Notes: generated by a model from the letters alone, not told the origin. Numbered from the stretch's first letter, positions 35,679-49,558 are shown. The stretch is 64,000 bases of DNA from Candidatus Altimarinota bacterium (GCA_013268835.1 JABFSX010000004.1:1-64000); one strand, 5' to 3'. Translations and numbers: made by a program.

Positions 35679-37031
35679 TACAACAACACTTTGCCTTTCC
35701 ATTCCTTCTACTCCAAATGTCTTCTTGAAGAGTTCCACTCGATCAGGAGATCCCATCGCCTTATTGGGATTATCTGAGAGCTTCACACAAGATGTCCAAG
35801 TCCCATCTTTTCTCTGTACTGCATCAGGCTTGATAACTACTGAGAATGAACCAAATGGACCGTAGTTTTCTTTTTCACGAGGAAATAATCCCTTGGTGTT
35901 ATTCGTCAGTCCTGTTCCCCAGCCATAGGTCAATTTTCCCACTTTCCCAGAACATTTTTCTGTGATATCTCGAATAGATGCTGCATCGAGTCCATCACTC
36001 GGGATTCCCATCTTTTTCGATGGATCTTGTCCATTTGCGAGGAGAAAGTCAACATATTCAGGAATCGCAATAATCGGATCCTTGGAATCAAACCGAGTTC
36101 CTACATGTCCTTCGATGATATCTCGTGGAGCATTTTTGTAGTAAAAACTGGTTCCGAATGTATCAGGAAGGAGGATAGCCAGTTCAGGAAAATGAGCCAT
36201 CCACTGACGATCGATATCGTACATTGTATCGATGATATCCTGAGGATTGTCCTGAAGAGCAGTAGGAATCATACGGAGTTCATGTGCATTCGTACCACGA
36301 GGATTATTCTGTCCGAATTCACGAGCGAGCATCACATTCGAGGTTCCAGTGCATTGTCCAGGAAGCTCAGACTGGAGGATCTCGAGTACCTGACGGTGGA
36401 TATCTGTACTCGCTGCTCGACGAGTCCCAAACTCTGAAAATGTAATACGAGGATCTGCTTTGATAGCATCAATATCATCATAGAGTCGCCCCATCATACG
36501 AGTCATAATCTTGTTCCATTCTACTGGAGTGATCTTTGCTTTTTTCGCATAATTATAGAGATAGAGACTATTGACGATCTTGAGAGCAAGAATCTCCCAC
36601 ATCATCGAAGTTGCCCAACTTCCCTCAAAAGAAAGATCGTATCCTCAACGATTATCTCACTGAAGTGAGTAGTTAGGAAGACGGAATGTCTCAAGAAATC
36701 TCAGTGTCTCCTCACGAAGCAGTGGTCGACCCGTCATGGAAGTCATCCCTCGAAGATAGGAGATATCTGCTGGGGATACTCCAGGAATTGCCTGAGTTGC
36801 ATCGAGTTGAGTACGAAACTCAGCTTCTGGAATCACATTCCCCAGTTTCACGTCCTGATTGCGTACCTTCATCTTCCATCGTACATTTAGATCACGATAC
36901 TCAGGATGAGCAAGGATGAAATCAAGCATCAGAAACTTGTAGACATCATTATTGAGAAGGCTCTGCACCTCTGCTTCATCTCGAGCAGGAGCAAATGAGT
37001 TCTGGAGTGTATATGGAAGATTGGTACGCAT
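35676..37031 (-). CDS. pncB: nicotinate phosphoribosyltransferase
   Basis: 451 residues. It makes NaMN from nicotinate and PRPP. Seen: NNDVYKFLMLDFILAHPEY, FSEFGTRRAAS, GTSNVMLAREF, NPRGTNAHELRMIPTAL, SDGLDAASI, YGWGTGLTNNTKG and the C-terminal VKLSDNPNKAMGSPDRVELF, all in family order. TGA encodes Gly at SLQGDNRGYDLS. The start ATG at 37031 lies 40 bp after the pncA stop, with an operator-like site in between. Together with PncA, Prs, NadD and NadE it completes the salvage route to NAD. Confidence 0.95.
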
Positions 37032-37048
37032 ATTTTTGGATGGTTATA

Positions 37049-37067
37049 TATTGTAATTAATACGCTT
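37049..37067. promoter_or_regulatory. NrtR-type operator between pncA and pncB
   Basis: TATTGT-AATTAAT-ACGCTT, degenerate in both halves but with the 7-bp spacer and the usual place, 17 bp before the pncB ATG. Confidence 0.5.
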
Positions 37068-37070
37068 AAT

Positions 37071-37754
37071 TTAAGGGATAATTTTTACTGATTGGATTCG
37101 TCATTGCCTATTTGTTTTTCCATTAAGTGAAGCAAGATACCTGAGTGTTTCTTGATGTCATTCTACTGAGAGTCAGCGAGTGGCATCTTCTATGATCTCA
37201 ACATCGAATCATTCTTCGAGTGCATCGAGAACATTTCTTTTTACGCAGACTTCTGTAACGAGTCAGAATATTCTGAGTACTTGTATCTTATTTTGCAAGA
37301 GTACTTCTTTGAGTGTTTTTGCTCATGGAGCTACCTCGTATCCATCTATTGCATTTCCATCAAGTTTGGTAACTCCCATATCAAAACCTGAATATGCATC
37401 ACGATTTTTCATCCATCACTTATATATCTTCACACAATCAGCAGGATCAATGATTCATTCGATGAGTTCTATATCTTTTCATCTTACACTATGATCAGGC
37501 CAGAGGAGATCGGATGAATCATCTGGATTGAGAGGATTCTGAGAAAATACAGGAACTCACCATCTGGATGCAAATGAGATATGATTCTCTGGATGGAGAT
37601 CAACCGTATTGATAATCAGGAGTCCCCTGTCTCTTGCATCCTGAGTTACTCGATTTACCCCAGATACAACTTCCCTTCCAGCTTGTACGGGAAGTCATCC
37701 CTCAGGAGTAAAAGCTCCTTGTACATCAACTCTAAGAATTGCAGTATTATTCAT
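37071..37754 (-). CDS. pncA: nicotinamidase
   Basis: 227 residues. It deamidates nicotinamide to nicotinate. The catalytic Asp motif is ILRVDVQGAFTPEGGLP near residue 8, metal-binding residues lie in NTVDLHPENHISFAS, the substrate segment is LWPDHSVRGKD (usually WPxHCVQG), and the catalytic Cys is in GLVTEVCVKRNVLDALEEG. TGA encodes the Gly of PEGG, VRG and several other conserved positions, so the gene is invisible to a standard-code reading. It precedes pncB on the same strand, and two operators flank a hairpin upstream. Confidence 0.92.
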
Positions 37755-37776
37755 AGTATTAAAAATTAAGATATAA

Positions 37777-37795
37777 AGGTGTAATTATTACACTT
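37777..37795. promoter_or_regulatory. NrtR operator 1 upstream of pncA
   Basis: AGGTGT-AATTATT-ACACTT, 22 bp before the pncA ATG. Confidence 0.75.
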
Positions 37796-37814
37796 ATTAA
37801 TGGAGAAAAAATTT

Positions 37815-37829
37815 AGCCATCTTTTGGCT
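37815..37829. promoter_or_regulatory. AGCCA/TGGCT hairpin between the two pncA operators
   Basis: AGCCA-TCTTT-TGGCT, the counterpart of the nadE hairpin at the matching place. On the pncA sense strand it is followed by AAATTTTTT, so it has the form of a weak terminator in the leader if transcription starts upstream. Confidence 0.55.
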
Positions 37830-37840
37830 TTTCTTTTATT

Positions 37841-37859
37841 AAGTGTTTTATTTACACTT
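37841..37859. promoter_or_regulatory. NrtR operator 2 upstream of pncA
   Basis: AAGTGT-TTTATTT-ACACTT, centred 64 bp from operator 1. Confidence 0.75.
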
Positions 37860-37943
37860 GTAAATATATTCAAAAATAATATCCTGTCAAAAGAATTTAT
37901 AAAAAATCATTACTAATCAGCTCTCACAATTGATTTTACTATC

Positions 37944-37976
37944 AAAAAATCCCAAGATATTCTTGGGATTTTTTAT
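37944..37976 (-). terminator. terminator of the atpD-atpC operon
   Basis: AAAAAATCCCAAGA pairs with TCTTGGGATTTTTT around three bases, just downstream of atpC on the minus strand. Confidence 0.9.
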
Positions 37977-37984
37977 ATTTTTTA

Positions 37985-38440
37985 TTATTTTCTTCCTCCT
38001 CCATGCTCATGGAATTTTTTTCCGAGATGATGCATGGCTGTGTATTTGAGAAGTTCATACTCTATCTCTATGAGCTTCTTTGGATCTACCGCGGTTCCAT
38101 TCTCTGCTCTATATGATTTTATCAGCTCTTCAGCTTCTTTTTTCTGTGATTCTATATATTCAAGATCTGTAAGTGCATCATCTGCATGAATCACATCAAC
38201 AAGAATCGTACATGTTGCCGCTGAAATATTCAACACTCCCCCACCAGTTGCGTATTCTGCAGTATGAATCTTGTTTCCTACATAGTAATCCGCTGATAAA
38301 ATACCAGGACGAATAGCGGAAAGAAGTGGCTCATGTCCAGGAAGTACTGTAATCTCTCCATCTTCAGTCATGATAGAGATGCGTGCAAATGCATCAGAAC
38401 TGAGGATATTACCAGATGCGGAAGTAATAATAAGGTGCAT
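37985..38440 (-). CDS. atpC: ATP synthase F1 epsilon subunit
   Basis: 151 residues. The N-terminal beta domain shows MTEDGEITVLPGHEPLLSAI, the family signature (GxxxILPxHxPL), followed by a Gly-rich strand and a C-terminal helical region (IESQKKEAEELIKSY). It links the central stalk and can inhibit ATP hydrolysis. It starts 38 bp after atpD. Its separation from the other atp genes is unusual. Confidence 0.9.
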   Translation of the reverse strand: MHLIITSASGNILSSDAFARISIMTEDGEITVLPGHEPLLSAIRPGILSADYYVGNKIHTAEYATGGGVLNISAATCTILVDVIHADDALTDLEYIESQKKEAEELIKSYRAENGTAVDPKKLIEIEYELLKYTAMHHLGKKFHEHGGGRK

Positions 38441-38478
38441 ATTTTGATTTAAAACTTAGTTTCTATGAAATGCTGAGA

Positions 38479-39879
<1,401 letters not shown>

Positions 39880-40090
39880 AGGGAAGAAGTTAGATTTTAG
39901 ATGCTTTTTTGAGATGAAATCCGATTTTACATATATCGAAAGTCAGAGTTTCTTGTATCTGATATACAATAATACCGTAATACGCCCGGAATTATAGAGA
40001 AAGTAATCAAAAATGCAAAGGAAAATGAGGGGAATTTTCTAACAGAGAAAAAGAATGCTCATTGCAAAAATATAAAATTAATTCAAAAAT

Positions 40091-40125
40091 AAAAATATAA
40101 CTCCCAATTTGGGAGTTATATTTTT
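40091..40125 (-). terminator. terminator of the CAP-domain gene
   Basis: AAAAATATAACTCCCA pairs with TGGGAGTTATATTTTT, directly downstream of the minus-strand CAP gene. The rest of the 249-bp gap to atpD holds only AT-rich sequence. Confidence 0.85.
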
Positions 40126-40128
40126 ATT

Positions 40129-40668
40129 TTAATATGGCTTTTGTCCAATATAATTTCATGGGGGATCATATTGACATACCCAATATATAGTTGTCATACT
40201 TCCCTTCTTTTTTAGAGCCTGCCCACAACCAACCCTCTTTGTATTTTTCCAGATTACTTGAGTAAAGTGTCCGCAAATAGCTCCTGTATTACAGGTATTT
40301 GTACCAAAATCATAGCTTTGTCACTCTTGAGTCCAGACTATTACTGCATCAGATCAATCAGACTTGATTCGTTTTTCTGATGTAGTTATCATATATAGAT
40401 TTTCTCACATTCACTTATTATTAGTAGAATTTGAATGCTTGAGAACATTATTTTTTATGAGTGTATTTGCCCATTCTTGTGATTGTTTTTCGATATTCAT
40501 ATCCCAAACAAGATTTGGAAGATGATATTGTTCACGAATATAATTGTGAAGTCCAAGAATTATATTTCGTTGACTTTGTGTAATTGCAAAAACACTAGAA
40601 GACATCGAAACCAGAAATACGCCAATCAAAGTAAGTAAAAATCTACGTAATAACATATTTTTATGCAT
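40129..40668 (-). CDS. secreted CAP (SCP/PR-1) domain protein
   Basis: 179 residues with a signal peptide (RRFLLTLIGVFLVSMSSSVF, cleavage after about residue 28). The CAP domain shows LGLHNYIREQYHLPNLVWD, GENLYMI, ICGHFTQVIWKNTKRVGCG and the end signature VCQYDPPGNYIGQKPY, all classic. Six Cys are present, two in CNTGAIC. CAP proteins are extracellular; some are hydrolases or lipid binders, but function varies. Most of the conserved glycines in GENLY and PPGNY are encoded by TGA. It follows the giant surface protein gene by 30 bp. Confidence 0.9.
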
Positions 40669-40699
40669 AAAATAGTAAAAATACCGTTCTTACTGGAAG

Positions 40700-43600
40700 T
40701 TAATATGCTATTCCTGAATCAAGCATACTAATGAACTCTTTTCTTATATATCATCTCGATCCATTTTCTAATAATACTTCATACCAACCAATAAGAGAAT
40801 CCAGCACTGTCACTGTCTGATTTCTATAAGCTACTGCATTTATTCGTGCATCGAAATATGGACTACTTCGAACAAAGGCACTCTGTTTAACATTAAGTAC
40901 TCATTGTTGTACATTTGAGGAAGGAATTCCATTATTTCTTGCGATATCAGTAGAAGTTGGATTACGGAGATATTTACTCTTAATAAATCATTCAACACCA
41001 TCATAGAGAACCTTTGTCCACCCATTGAGTTCAGAAAGGACTATAATTTTAGTATTACGAGTGAGATATCCCATTGCATTCGATATACCAACGTAAGCAT
41101 TTTTACGAAGAGTCACAGAGCGTTCCGCAGAAACATATTTATAATTACTAGAATCCCGTACTACTGAACTGTCATTTTTTAATTGAACTCCCATTTGAAT
41201 TGTAGCTAATCATTCAAATCCACCAGCTTCCATAAATCGAACAAGAATAGATGTGATACGAGCACTTGCAATACGAGTTGCTCGATTTTCTGAATTTTGC
41301 TGAATATTTTGAAGTTGTTCCAATACTGTTAATGCAGTGTCAACTTTAACTTCTTTATTTTTGATAATTTCTTTCCAAAGCTGAATGGCAACTCTATATA
41401 TCTGTTGATCCATATTGGCATCAACATAATTTGTATTCTTTGATTCTATTTCAGATATAAATGATTCAAAAATATCAGTAATTGCTACAGAATCAACTTC
41501 TGAAGATATAGGATTCACTAAGGCAGGATTATTACCTGGAATAGGTAAAGCCCCAGTGGAACATGCTCCATCATAATAATTCCCAGAGAGATCGCCAAGA
41601 GGACAAGTATCAATCATGCGAATAATCGGTGATGATCCTCCACTTGGTCCACCTGGACCAGTGACAGTTCATCCAGGATTTGGAGTTACTGGCGGAACTA
41701 CTGGAGGTACCACAGGTGGTACTACTGGTGGTACTACCACAGCACTTGCTGTTATAGAAACGGAACAAGTACTACTTCCGAGTCAATTGGTAACACCAAT
41801 AGTATAAACTGTTGTTGTATTTGATGGTGGAACAACCGATACTGAACCTGACGAACCAAGAGCCACATTCCCTGGATTCAGAGTTCCCGTCAGAGTGTTA
41901 AAAAGAGACCAAGCAAGAAGAGTTGATGCACCATTGGTGATATTCACAGGATTTGCTGTAATACTACAAGCAGGAGGACTATTCCCATCATCAACTATGA
42001 TATTATTACCCGTGAACTTTGTAGATACATTGATAAATGTATTGTTTCTGAGAATAACCTGATTATCTCTAAAATTATTTACACCGATAGCGGTCGCTCC
42101 TGAACTCTGGAAGATATTATTCTCAACCAGGAGTGATCCAGCATTTGGTGGATTCTTCTCAGCACTATAACTCAACATCGTACGATTAGGAGAGAGAGCT
42201 GATTGAATCAGAGTATTTCATTTTACGAGGGCCTGTCCACCATTTGGGAGGTCGATATTATAACTCGAATCTTTCCCAGCATCATCGAGAATATTATTTT
42301 CGATAACATTATTTCTTGCTCGTGATTTTATATGATGCCCAACCGATGTTCCACTTACGGTAGAATTTTTTATCTCAAAATAATCCATCTCACCAATATA
42401 GATTGCATGAGTAAATCCTGTTCCATTTCGACCATTGTTTAGGAATCTTGAATTATTGATCCAGATTCTTCATTGTCATACGACAGTTGCACCTCCAAGT
42501 ATTCCATTTTCATTGTTTTGGAATGTACAATTGTTGATGGTGAGAGTTCCTCACTCATATCGGATTCCTGCACCATTCTGATCTGGAACATCCGAATCAG
42601 AGAAGATAATATTCTCAAAATACAGATTTGAAGTATTACTTACGATAATCGCTTTTTGATTTGGAATGGCTGTTACTTTTTTGAGTTCTGCACCAGATCC
42701 AAGTCCTACGATTGCAAGATTTTTCCCTGTGATAACCGAATAATCACTGAGATATACCCCTGCATCTACATAGATCTTGTCTCCTGAAACAGCACTAGCG
42801 ATTGCTCAAGAAAGTGTTGAAAAATCTTTTCAAACCCCTACAAAGATACTCTTTCCAGTAAAACTTGCGATGGTCGCAGGCTGAGTGAATTCTGCATTAT
42901 TGTTGGCTATTGCAGTAACCGAAGCAGTACAAGAATTGCTACCCGAAGAATTGGTTACTGAGATAGTATATGGAGTAGTTGTATTCGATGGCGGAGTGAT
43001 GAGCATTGATCCTGATGTTCCAAGAAGTGTATTTCCAGGATTGAGTGATCCTGTCTGCACATTCAGAAGAGACCAAGAGAGGAGAGCGGTATTTCCATTT
43101 ACGACACTATTGGGATTGATAGTAATACTACAGCTTGGTGGGAGTACTACTGGTGGAGGAATCACAACAGCACTCGTTGTCACAGATGCAGTACAAGAAC
43201 TTGATCCTGCAGAGTTAGTTACTGAGATAGTATATGGAGTAGTTGCATTCGATGGTGGCGTAATAGTGAGTGATCCTGATGTTCCAAGAAGTGTATTTCC
43301 AGGATTCAGAGATCCTGTTTGAACATTGAGAAGTGACCAAGAAAGAGTTGCAGATGCACCATTGGTGATATTTTTTGGATTGATTGCAATCGAACAACTT
43401 GGAGTTACTTCAACCGCATTGTTGGAAACAAGTGCAAAATATGAAAAATGATCCGTGTTCACAAATACTGAACCAGTAGAACTCGATTGATAGAGCTTAC
43501 CTGCTACTTCTACATCATTCCAAGAGATTCCATCTTGACTCGAAACCGCTCGATAGGTCTCCCCTACTGGGAGTCATACGAATTCGATTCCCACTGCTTG

Positions 43601-46600
43601 ATTGAGTTGCATTCCAACTCATCGGACATCAGCACCCATCTTGAAGAGATGAGTAAGATTTTGTTTTTGGAGTGTTTTATTATCTGAAACAATCATCGCA
43701 TTGGCAGGAATAAAAAGATCTCTATCAATCTTTTCTCCAAGGATAAATCCACCTCGCCAAGTCGTCGATCCTGAAATATAAGTAAGATCTGTGACATTCG
43801 TCATACCCGATGCAAAGTGGATCTTGATCTGATTATTGTCAGCAATACTGAGAATGTTACTTCCAGTACTTTCGAGGATTATACCAGTTCCAGTGAGCTT
43901 ACTTGGTGCCATAGTATTACCAAACATCGGAAGAATACTTGTCTTAATTTGAGATATTTCTCGTACATTATTCGCAAGTACGAGTGGTCGAGTAGCTCCA
44001 GTAAGAGTTCCTGAAAAACCAGAAACTGCATATTGATTCGAGAATGATTCTACGCTGTAATATGGTTGAGAATTTGGATTGATCTGGAATGTATAGCGAT
44101 ATCACTCTGGGATATTTTTTTCATTGAGTCGAGTAATTCTCTGATTCGTGAGTCCTGTACCAGAAAGAAGTCGAGTATATCCTGCTTTTCCTGGATTGAA
44201 GTTGCTTCCAGAAACCGTCAATTCTACATTGAGAAGTGGAGTGGTTCCTGATGCTTGGTAGGAGTAATTCAGAAGACTGATAGTATTTGGAGTAGTACTA
44301 ATATCCTTGAAGATATCTACACCCGTACCAAAGTATGCAGTACCATCAAGATTGTAGAGACTCTTGAAAATAGACCCATATACGGAACGATAGTCTACAC
44401 CGATACCGAGAGCATTAGCTTTTGCATTTTTTATCGACATATTTCCATAGGTTCCAGCCTGGAGCATATTCCGAAGATTGGCATTCGAAGTAATCACATA
44501 CATACCACCACCATCTCCATGATCTGTTCCAAAATCACCATTCATCTTATTTGTTCGTCCAAACTCTGAGAATATCACAATCGTAACATCTTGAGTATCT
44601 TTTACTTCATTGAAAAATGTTGTCACCGCATTGCTCACAAAATTGAGATTATTGTTGAGTCCTTTGAGTTGATTTCCATGAGTATCATATCATCCGTATC
44701 ATCCCATATAAAACGAACGACCGATATTATTATTCATAAGTACCTTCGCAAACTTGAAGACACTATTCATATCTCCACTCGCTCCTCCTGGTCCTCCTTG
44801 TGAAACAGATGTTTTTCCGATTTCACTGATTCGACCAGCATCTTTGAAGAGATTTCTCGTATTTCCAGGAAAACTTCGTGCTAGAGTCACCTTCACCATC
44901 GTATCCATATGTGAACGCAATTGCCCTCCTGAATCAAGTGGATTCGTGAGGATAACACTACCACCAAGATTGATATAGTGACCAGCTCGATAGATATTTG
45001 GAGCTTTTGAACCCAGGGAAATCGTATGAGAACTCTCGAATTCTGATTTTACCAAGTGACCAAATGCTCCTTCTGCTGACATTGCCGTGGTGCTATCATA
45101 CGATGTGATCTGTTTTGCTGCTGCATCATGATCATTCGAGTGACGATATCCACCAACACGATTGAATATCTTGAGATATCCTTGATCATAGAGCGACTTG
45201 AATCCAGCTCATCCAGTACTACTGTATGCAAGAGCGGAATTCATATAAAAATCTCCGATATCAACAAGCCCCGTTCCAGTAATAGCAATACTTCCTGATT
45301 GATTCGACCTATAATCCAGATACGTATCATACTCATCCTTTGAAATAATACTCGTCATATAGTCATTTCCACCGTAGAGTTCTACAAAGAAGAGTTTTCC
45401 AGTAATATTATCAAGGAAATGTTGTTCACTATCATCTACGACTGTTGGAAGATCATATCCATGAAGGAGTACATATTCAGGCTGAGAAAGGAGGATACTG
45501 AGAAGTCCTCGAATATACTTGTTAAAATATACTGTATTCGTAGGGGCTACTGGCATCAATGCACCACTGGCATCTTTTGAGATAAAATCCACCAGCACTG
45601 TTCTTACATCTGATTGTAATCTCTTTTCACCGTAAATATATGTCTCATAAATATCTATGATTTCTGTTGGCTGTATAGTATCTGCGATCAACTTGGAGCT
45701 CATATCAAACGTAATACTTCCAGAAAGAATCTGTGTTCCAGAACCGTTCTGAGTTACAACACCAGAGTGAATGGTGAGAGTACGAGTATCAACATTGTAT
45801 GTTCCTGATGCTACCTTGATGATTCCAAGATTGGTACTAATCTGAAAGGTTGGAAATGATACGGAACCCGTACTGATAGCTACTGCATTCACGGGTACAA
45901 CTATCTCAGTTGTTGCAGCTGGAGCCTCAGGAGCTACTACCACTTCACCCGTACTGGTTGATCCACTATTTTCTGGTACCACCACAGTACTACCACTTTC
46001 GACTATTGGTGTATCACTCGTTTCTCCTGAAAAAGAAATAGTATTCTCTATCTCCGTTCCTGTAGATACCTCACTTCCTGTAGCTACTTCTTCTGCGACA
46101 GAAACCTCAGAAAGGATAACTACCTCTGAAGAAGAATTCACTTCTCCTGTATATGATCCTACCTGAACTTCCTCAGTAACTCCGATGAGTTCTCCTGTTT
46201 CTACAAGAACTCCAGTATTGGTAATTCCTGAATCTACAATAGGTGCAATGCTACCCTCGATTGTTGTTCCTGTATTTACCATAACAGGTGAATCTATCAC
46301 GGTAGGAACTTCTGAAATTGGTGTACTTTCTATTTCTTTTTGAACAAGGAAATCAGGTTCCTCATACATCCACTGATAGACCTCACTCTTGAAGAGTTCG
46401 AGATTTTCTCCACCATAAATACTCTCAATCGGATCAAGAGGATATCCATTCGCAAGAATCTGTTCTTCTATCGTCGGTTCACGAACCGTGAGAACTGATA
46501 CCTCATCCACACTTGCTATAGCATTGCCTAGTTCGAGAGAACCAGCTACTACGAGCATCGTTCCAGTATAACTATTGTTCGCATGTGTCATCACACTCAC

Positions 46601-48028
46601 ATTTCCTGTAGTGATCTCTTTTTTCTGATTCCCTAGCATAGAGAGAAAATCTATAGCCCCAGTGCCTGTCGAACGATAGGTAAAATAATTCGAAGCTGAC
46701 ATCCAAGCACTCTGTGTGCTCGTACTTGACCACTTGAGAGAGTTATCGAATCCATCTCTTCCGAAAATACTTCCAGGAAAATATGGTGTCCAACCGAGTC
46801 TACGAAGTAAATTCGTATCATATACATTTGGGTCGATAACAATTCCTGAAAACGCATTTCCACGAAGAAAACGAATCGTTCCAATATTGAGCTCAAGAGG
46901 ATTCTTGTATCGAATACTATTCATCGAGTTATCAGCATACACGATATCAAGCACGAGAATTGCCTTGATAGAAGGAAGCATCTCGAAATTATTGTTTTTG
47001 ATTATCTGAGCAATAAAATCGAGTTCCGCCCGAGTTGGGGTATCACGAATATAGAACCTTGCAATTCGATCAGCAAGGAATAGAGCAATAGCATCACTTC
47101 TCTGTGCAAAAGTATACTCGATCACATTATCTGTGAATCAATTATTTCCATTCACAGGATTGAGTATGAGTAATGGATCAATCGTACCAGATGCACTATC
47201 ATAATATGGAGGATTCATCGCTATAGCTCCTGAGAGGAACTTGAGAGTTGATCCTGAGAAATGATTGGAAAGATCAAAGCTGATTACATGAGTTGTAGCA
47301 TCTGCCTTGAGTCCTGTGAGAATCTTGGCTAGAGCGAGAACATCGGATTCTTCATAATTTCGAACATCATTGTTATCTTTGGATTCGAATGGCTTATATT
47401 CATTCATCAGAAACAATTGGAGCAATTCTCTCGCAAAGTTTTCATTTGGTTTTTTTGGATCTTTTTGATTATACAGATCGAGGAATTTTCCAGCAGCATA
47501 ATCTCCAGGAGTTCCATTATTATTCAATACTTTTTTTACAAGTGTCTGATAGTTTCAGAACATATTATCAAAAAGAAGTGAGTGGAGCTCATACACATCC
47601 TTGTAGGTAATATCTCTATCAGTATCTCTATTTACTGAGAAAATATCCTCAAAAAGTGAAAAAAGTTTTCTCTTTCCTTCGTATGGATCTGCAGCATACA
47701 TCAATTGATAGAGTCGAGTGGTATGATTCGCATCAGCCCAGTTAAACCCAGAACCCGTATAATTGGCAATATACGTATTGTACTCTGTTCGATCTGGCCC
47801 CATAGCGTTTGGGAAGATCATATTCACAGCAGCACTCGCACTTCCAGCCGCAAACAGTGAGTCGATCACTGTCTTATCAGCGTTAAATAGAGCAATTTCA
47901 GCCAAGTGAGCCGCTTTTTCACGAGTCCATGGACTCGCCTTTCCATCCGTATTCACTGCAACAGCAATAGAGAGTATATTGTGAAGAATATAGAAGAGCA
48001 CGATGAGTGCCGAGAGGATTTTTTTCAT
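40700..48028 (-). CDS. giant secreted DUF1800-DUF1501 fusion with Ig-like, beta-helix and SH3 domains
   Basis: 2,442 residues in one open frame when TGA is Gly. A signal peptide (MKKILSALIVLFYILHNILS) is followed by a DUF1800 domain (NENFARELLQLFLMNEYKP, ESDVLALAKILTGL) that is split by a Val/Thr/Ser/Glu-rich insert at about 585-725 and ends with RGLLSILLSQPEYVLLHGYD. A DUF1501 domain spans about 875-1330 (VELYGGNDYMTSI, YDTHGNQLKGLNN, IVIFSEFGRTNKMNGDFGTD). Then come Ig-like repeats (LSWSLLNVQTGSLNPGN) at about 1545-1710 and 2020-2090, a right-handed beta-helix between them, a PPVV linker, and two SH3-like domains near the end. DUF1800 and DUF1501 are normally adjacent genes. The product is probably a cell-surface enzyme or adhesin. 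Confidence 0.88.
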
Positions 48029-48040
48029 ATTCAGTTAGAT

Positions 48041-49558
48041 TTAGAAATTATTGATTACCAGTCAGATGCCGATGATAATGATGAAGAAAGATGATATTAT
48101 CGGTGAAACCATCGATATTTTTGGAGAGAAGGTATAGATCCGATCTTTCATAAACCAAGTGATACTCGCAATCAAGGAAAGACAGAGAAATATACCAATT
48201 CAGAGACTCAGAAGGAGTGGTGGAGCAAGTGACATCTTCCCTATCGCCATCAACATCAAAAATATGCTCCAACCAAATGCACACGGTGTCAATCCTGTTA
48301 TGATCGCCATCAGAATATAATTCTTTTTTTGCATCGTTGTATCTGATGCTTCTGTATCTTTTTTCTTCTTCTTTCGATATTTTTGCAGAGAATAATATCC
48401 GATATATACACCGATTCATACGACTAAAATAGCACTCACTCGGCCGATCGTAGAAAGATATACACTCGGATCCAGAAAATTAAAAAAAATCTTCGTAATT
48501 ACTACGACGACAATAATATCCAAGAGATGAATGAGTGTAAAAACCCCACAATACAGAATACTCTTCGGATATGACATAGCATCATCGATAATCTGAGAGA
48601 TGAGAATTCACTTGGAATGTCCAGGCCCGATAGCATGAAGGAATCAGAGTACGCCAATAGAGAACATAAGAATCCAAAAATGACTCACACTATTCGAAGT
48701 ACCATCAACATAGAGTCGAATATCCCTGAGAATACGAGCAAATCTCTCACCTCACCAGACAGTAGTATCTTGTGAGAGTGAAGTTCCATTTTTTGGTTCT
48801 ACTATAGGAGTATCTGACACTATTGTTTCAGTAGAAAAAACTCGTTGTCATGGAGACAACTCCTTGGTAAGGGGGTTCCAAGAACTCTGGATCTCGATCA
48901 TATCTGTATATCCATCCTCATCAGAATCCTTATTGTTTGGATTCGTATTATACAATACTTCGTCTTCATCAGAGAGTCCATCACTATCAGAATCAGCAAG
49001 TTTTTTTTGTTCTCCTTCTACCATGAGTGAGAGTGTATGGCTATCTTTTTTTACATTCAGAACCTTGTAGTCTGTTCTCTGGAGTTTTCCAGAAATCGTC
49101 TGATAGATATAGAGTCGATTGGTCTGGAGTGGAACCGTGTTCATAAACGTAATCCGAATGAGCGGAGTCTCCACCTTTTCTGAACAAGTAAATACATATG
49201 ATATCGGAAATCATCCACTATACACCTCATCGATCATGAGTCATTCCTGAAATTCAAAAGAACCCATCTCACAAGCATTATCTTTGTTGATAACTTCCAA
49301 AGTCTCACTCAGATACTTGGTGAGAATCCCTGTAAGGGAATAATAACTCTCTAGTGTGATAGCCGTTGGTTCCATTCATCCGCTCGAAACCAATATTCTA
49401 TCAAGTTCCACTGGATGTATATAGGTCACTCCTACAACCGTTGTATTATATATTGTGAGGGTAGTATTAGAGACATCGAGTGGATGTCCAGACACAACTA
49501 AAATACCCTGCATAAAGGTAAGGATTCACGTCAAAATGAGTGCAAATTTCCTATTCAT
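48041..49558 (-). CDS. NicO-type Ni/Co transporter with calcium-binding N-terminal region
   Basis: 505 residues. A signal-like N-terminus (FALILTGILTFMQGILVVSG) is followed by an extracytoplasmic domain of about 160 residues with two Cys, then a thrombospondin type 3-like Ca2+ repeat (DSDSDGLSDEDEVLYNTNP, then NKDSDEDGYTDMIE) near residue 200. From about 290 a NicO membrane domain has six segments and the family motif FLHAIGPGHSKGILISQ, LIHLLDIIVVVV and TGLTPCAFGW. NicO proteins move Ni2+ or Co2+; here coupling to a Ca-binding ectodomain is unusual. The gene ends 12 bp before the giant surface protein starts, implying an operon. Confidence 0.85.

Noticed and set aside
35444-35820. Extended 124-residue protein reading TGA as Gly from the small ORF
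   Set aside because: It would run through a strong terminator hairpin and antisense to pncB, so the short form is preferred.
41690-41750. GGTACTACT-type microsatellite as a regulatory repeat
   Set aside because: It is in frame in the giant protein and encodes a Pro-Val linker.
40700-48028. Apparent chain of ten or more truncated ORFs, suggesting a decayed pseudogene
   Set aside because: All pieces lie in one frame, are separated only by TGA, and the junctions preserve domain motifs, so it is one intact gene under table 25.
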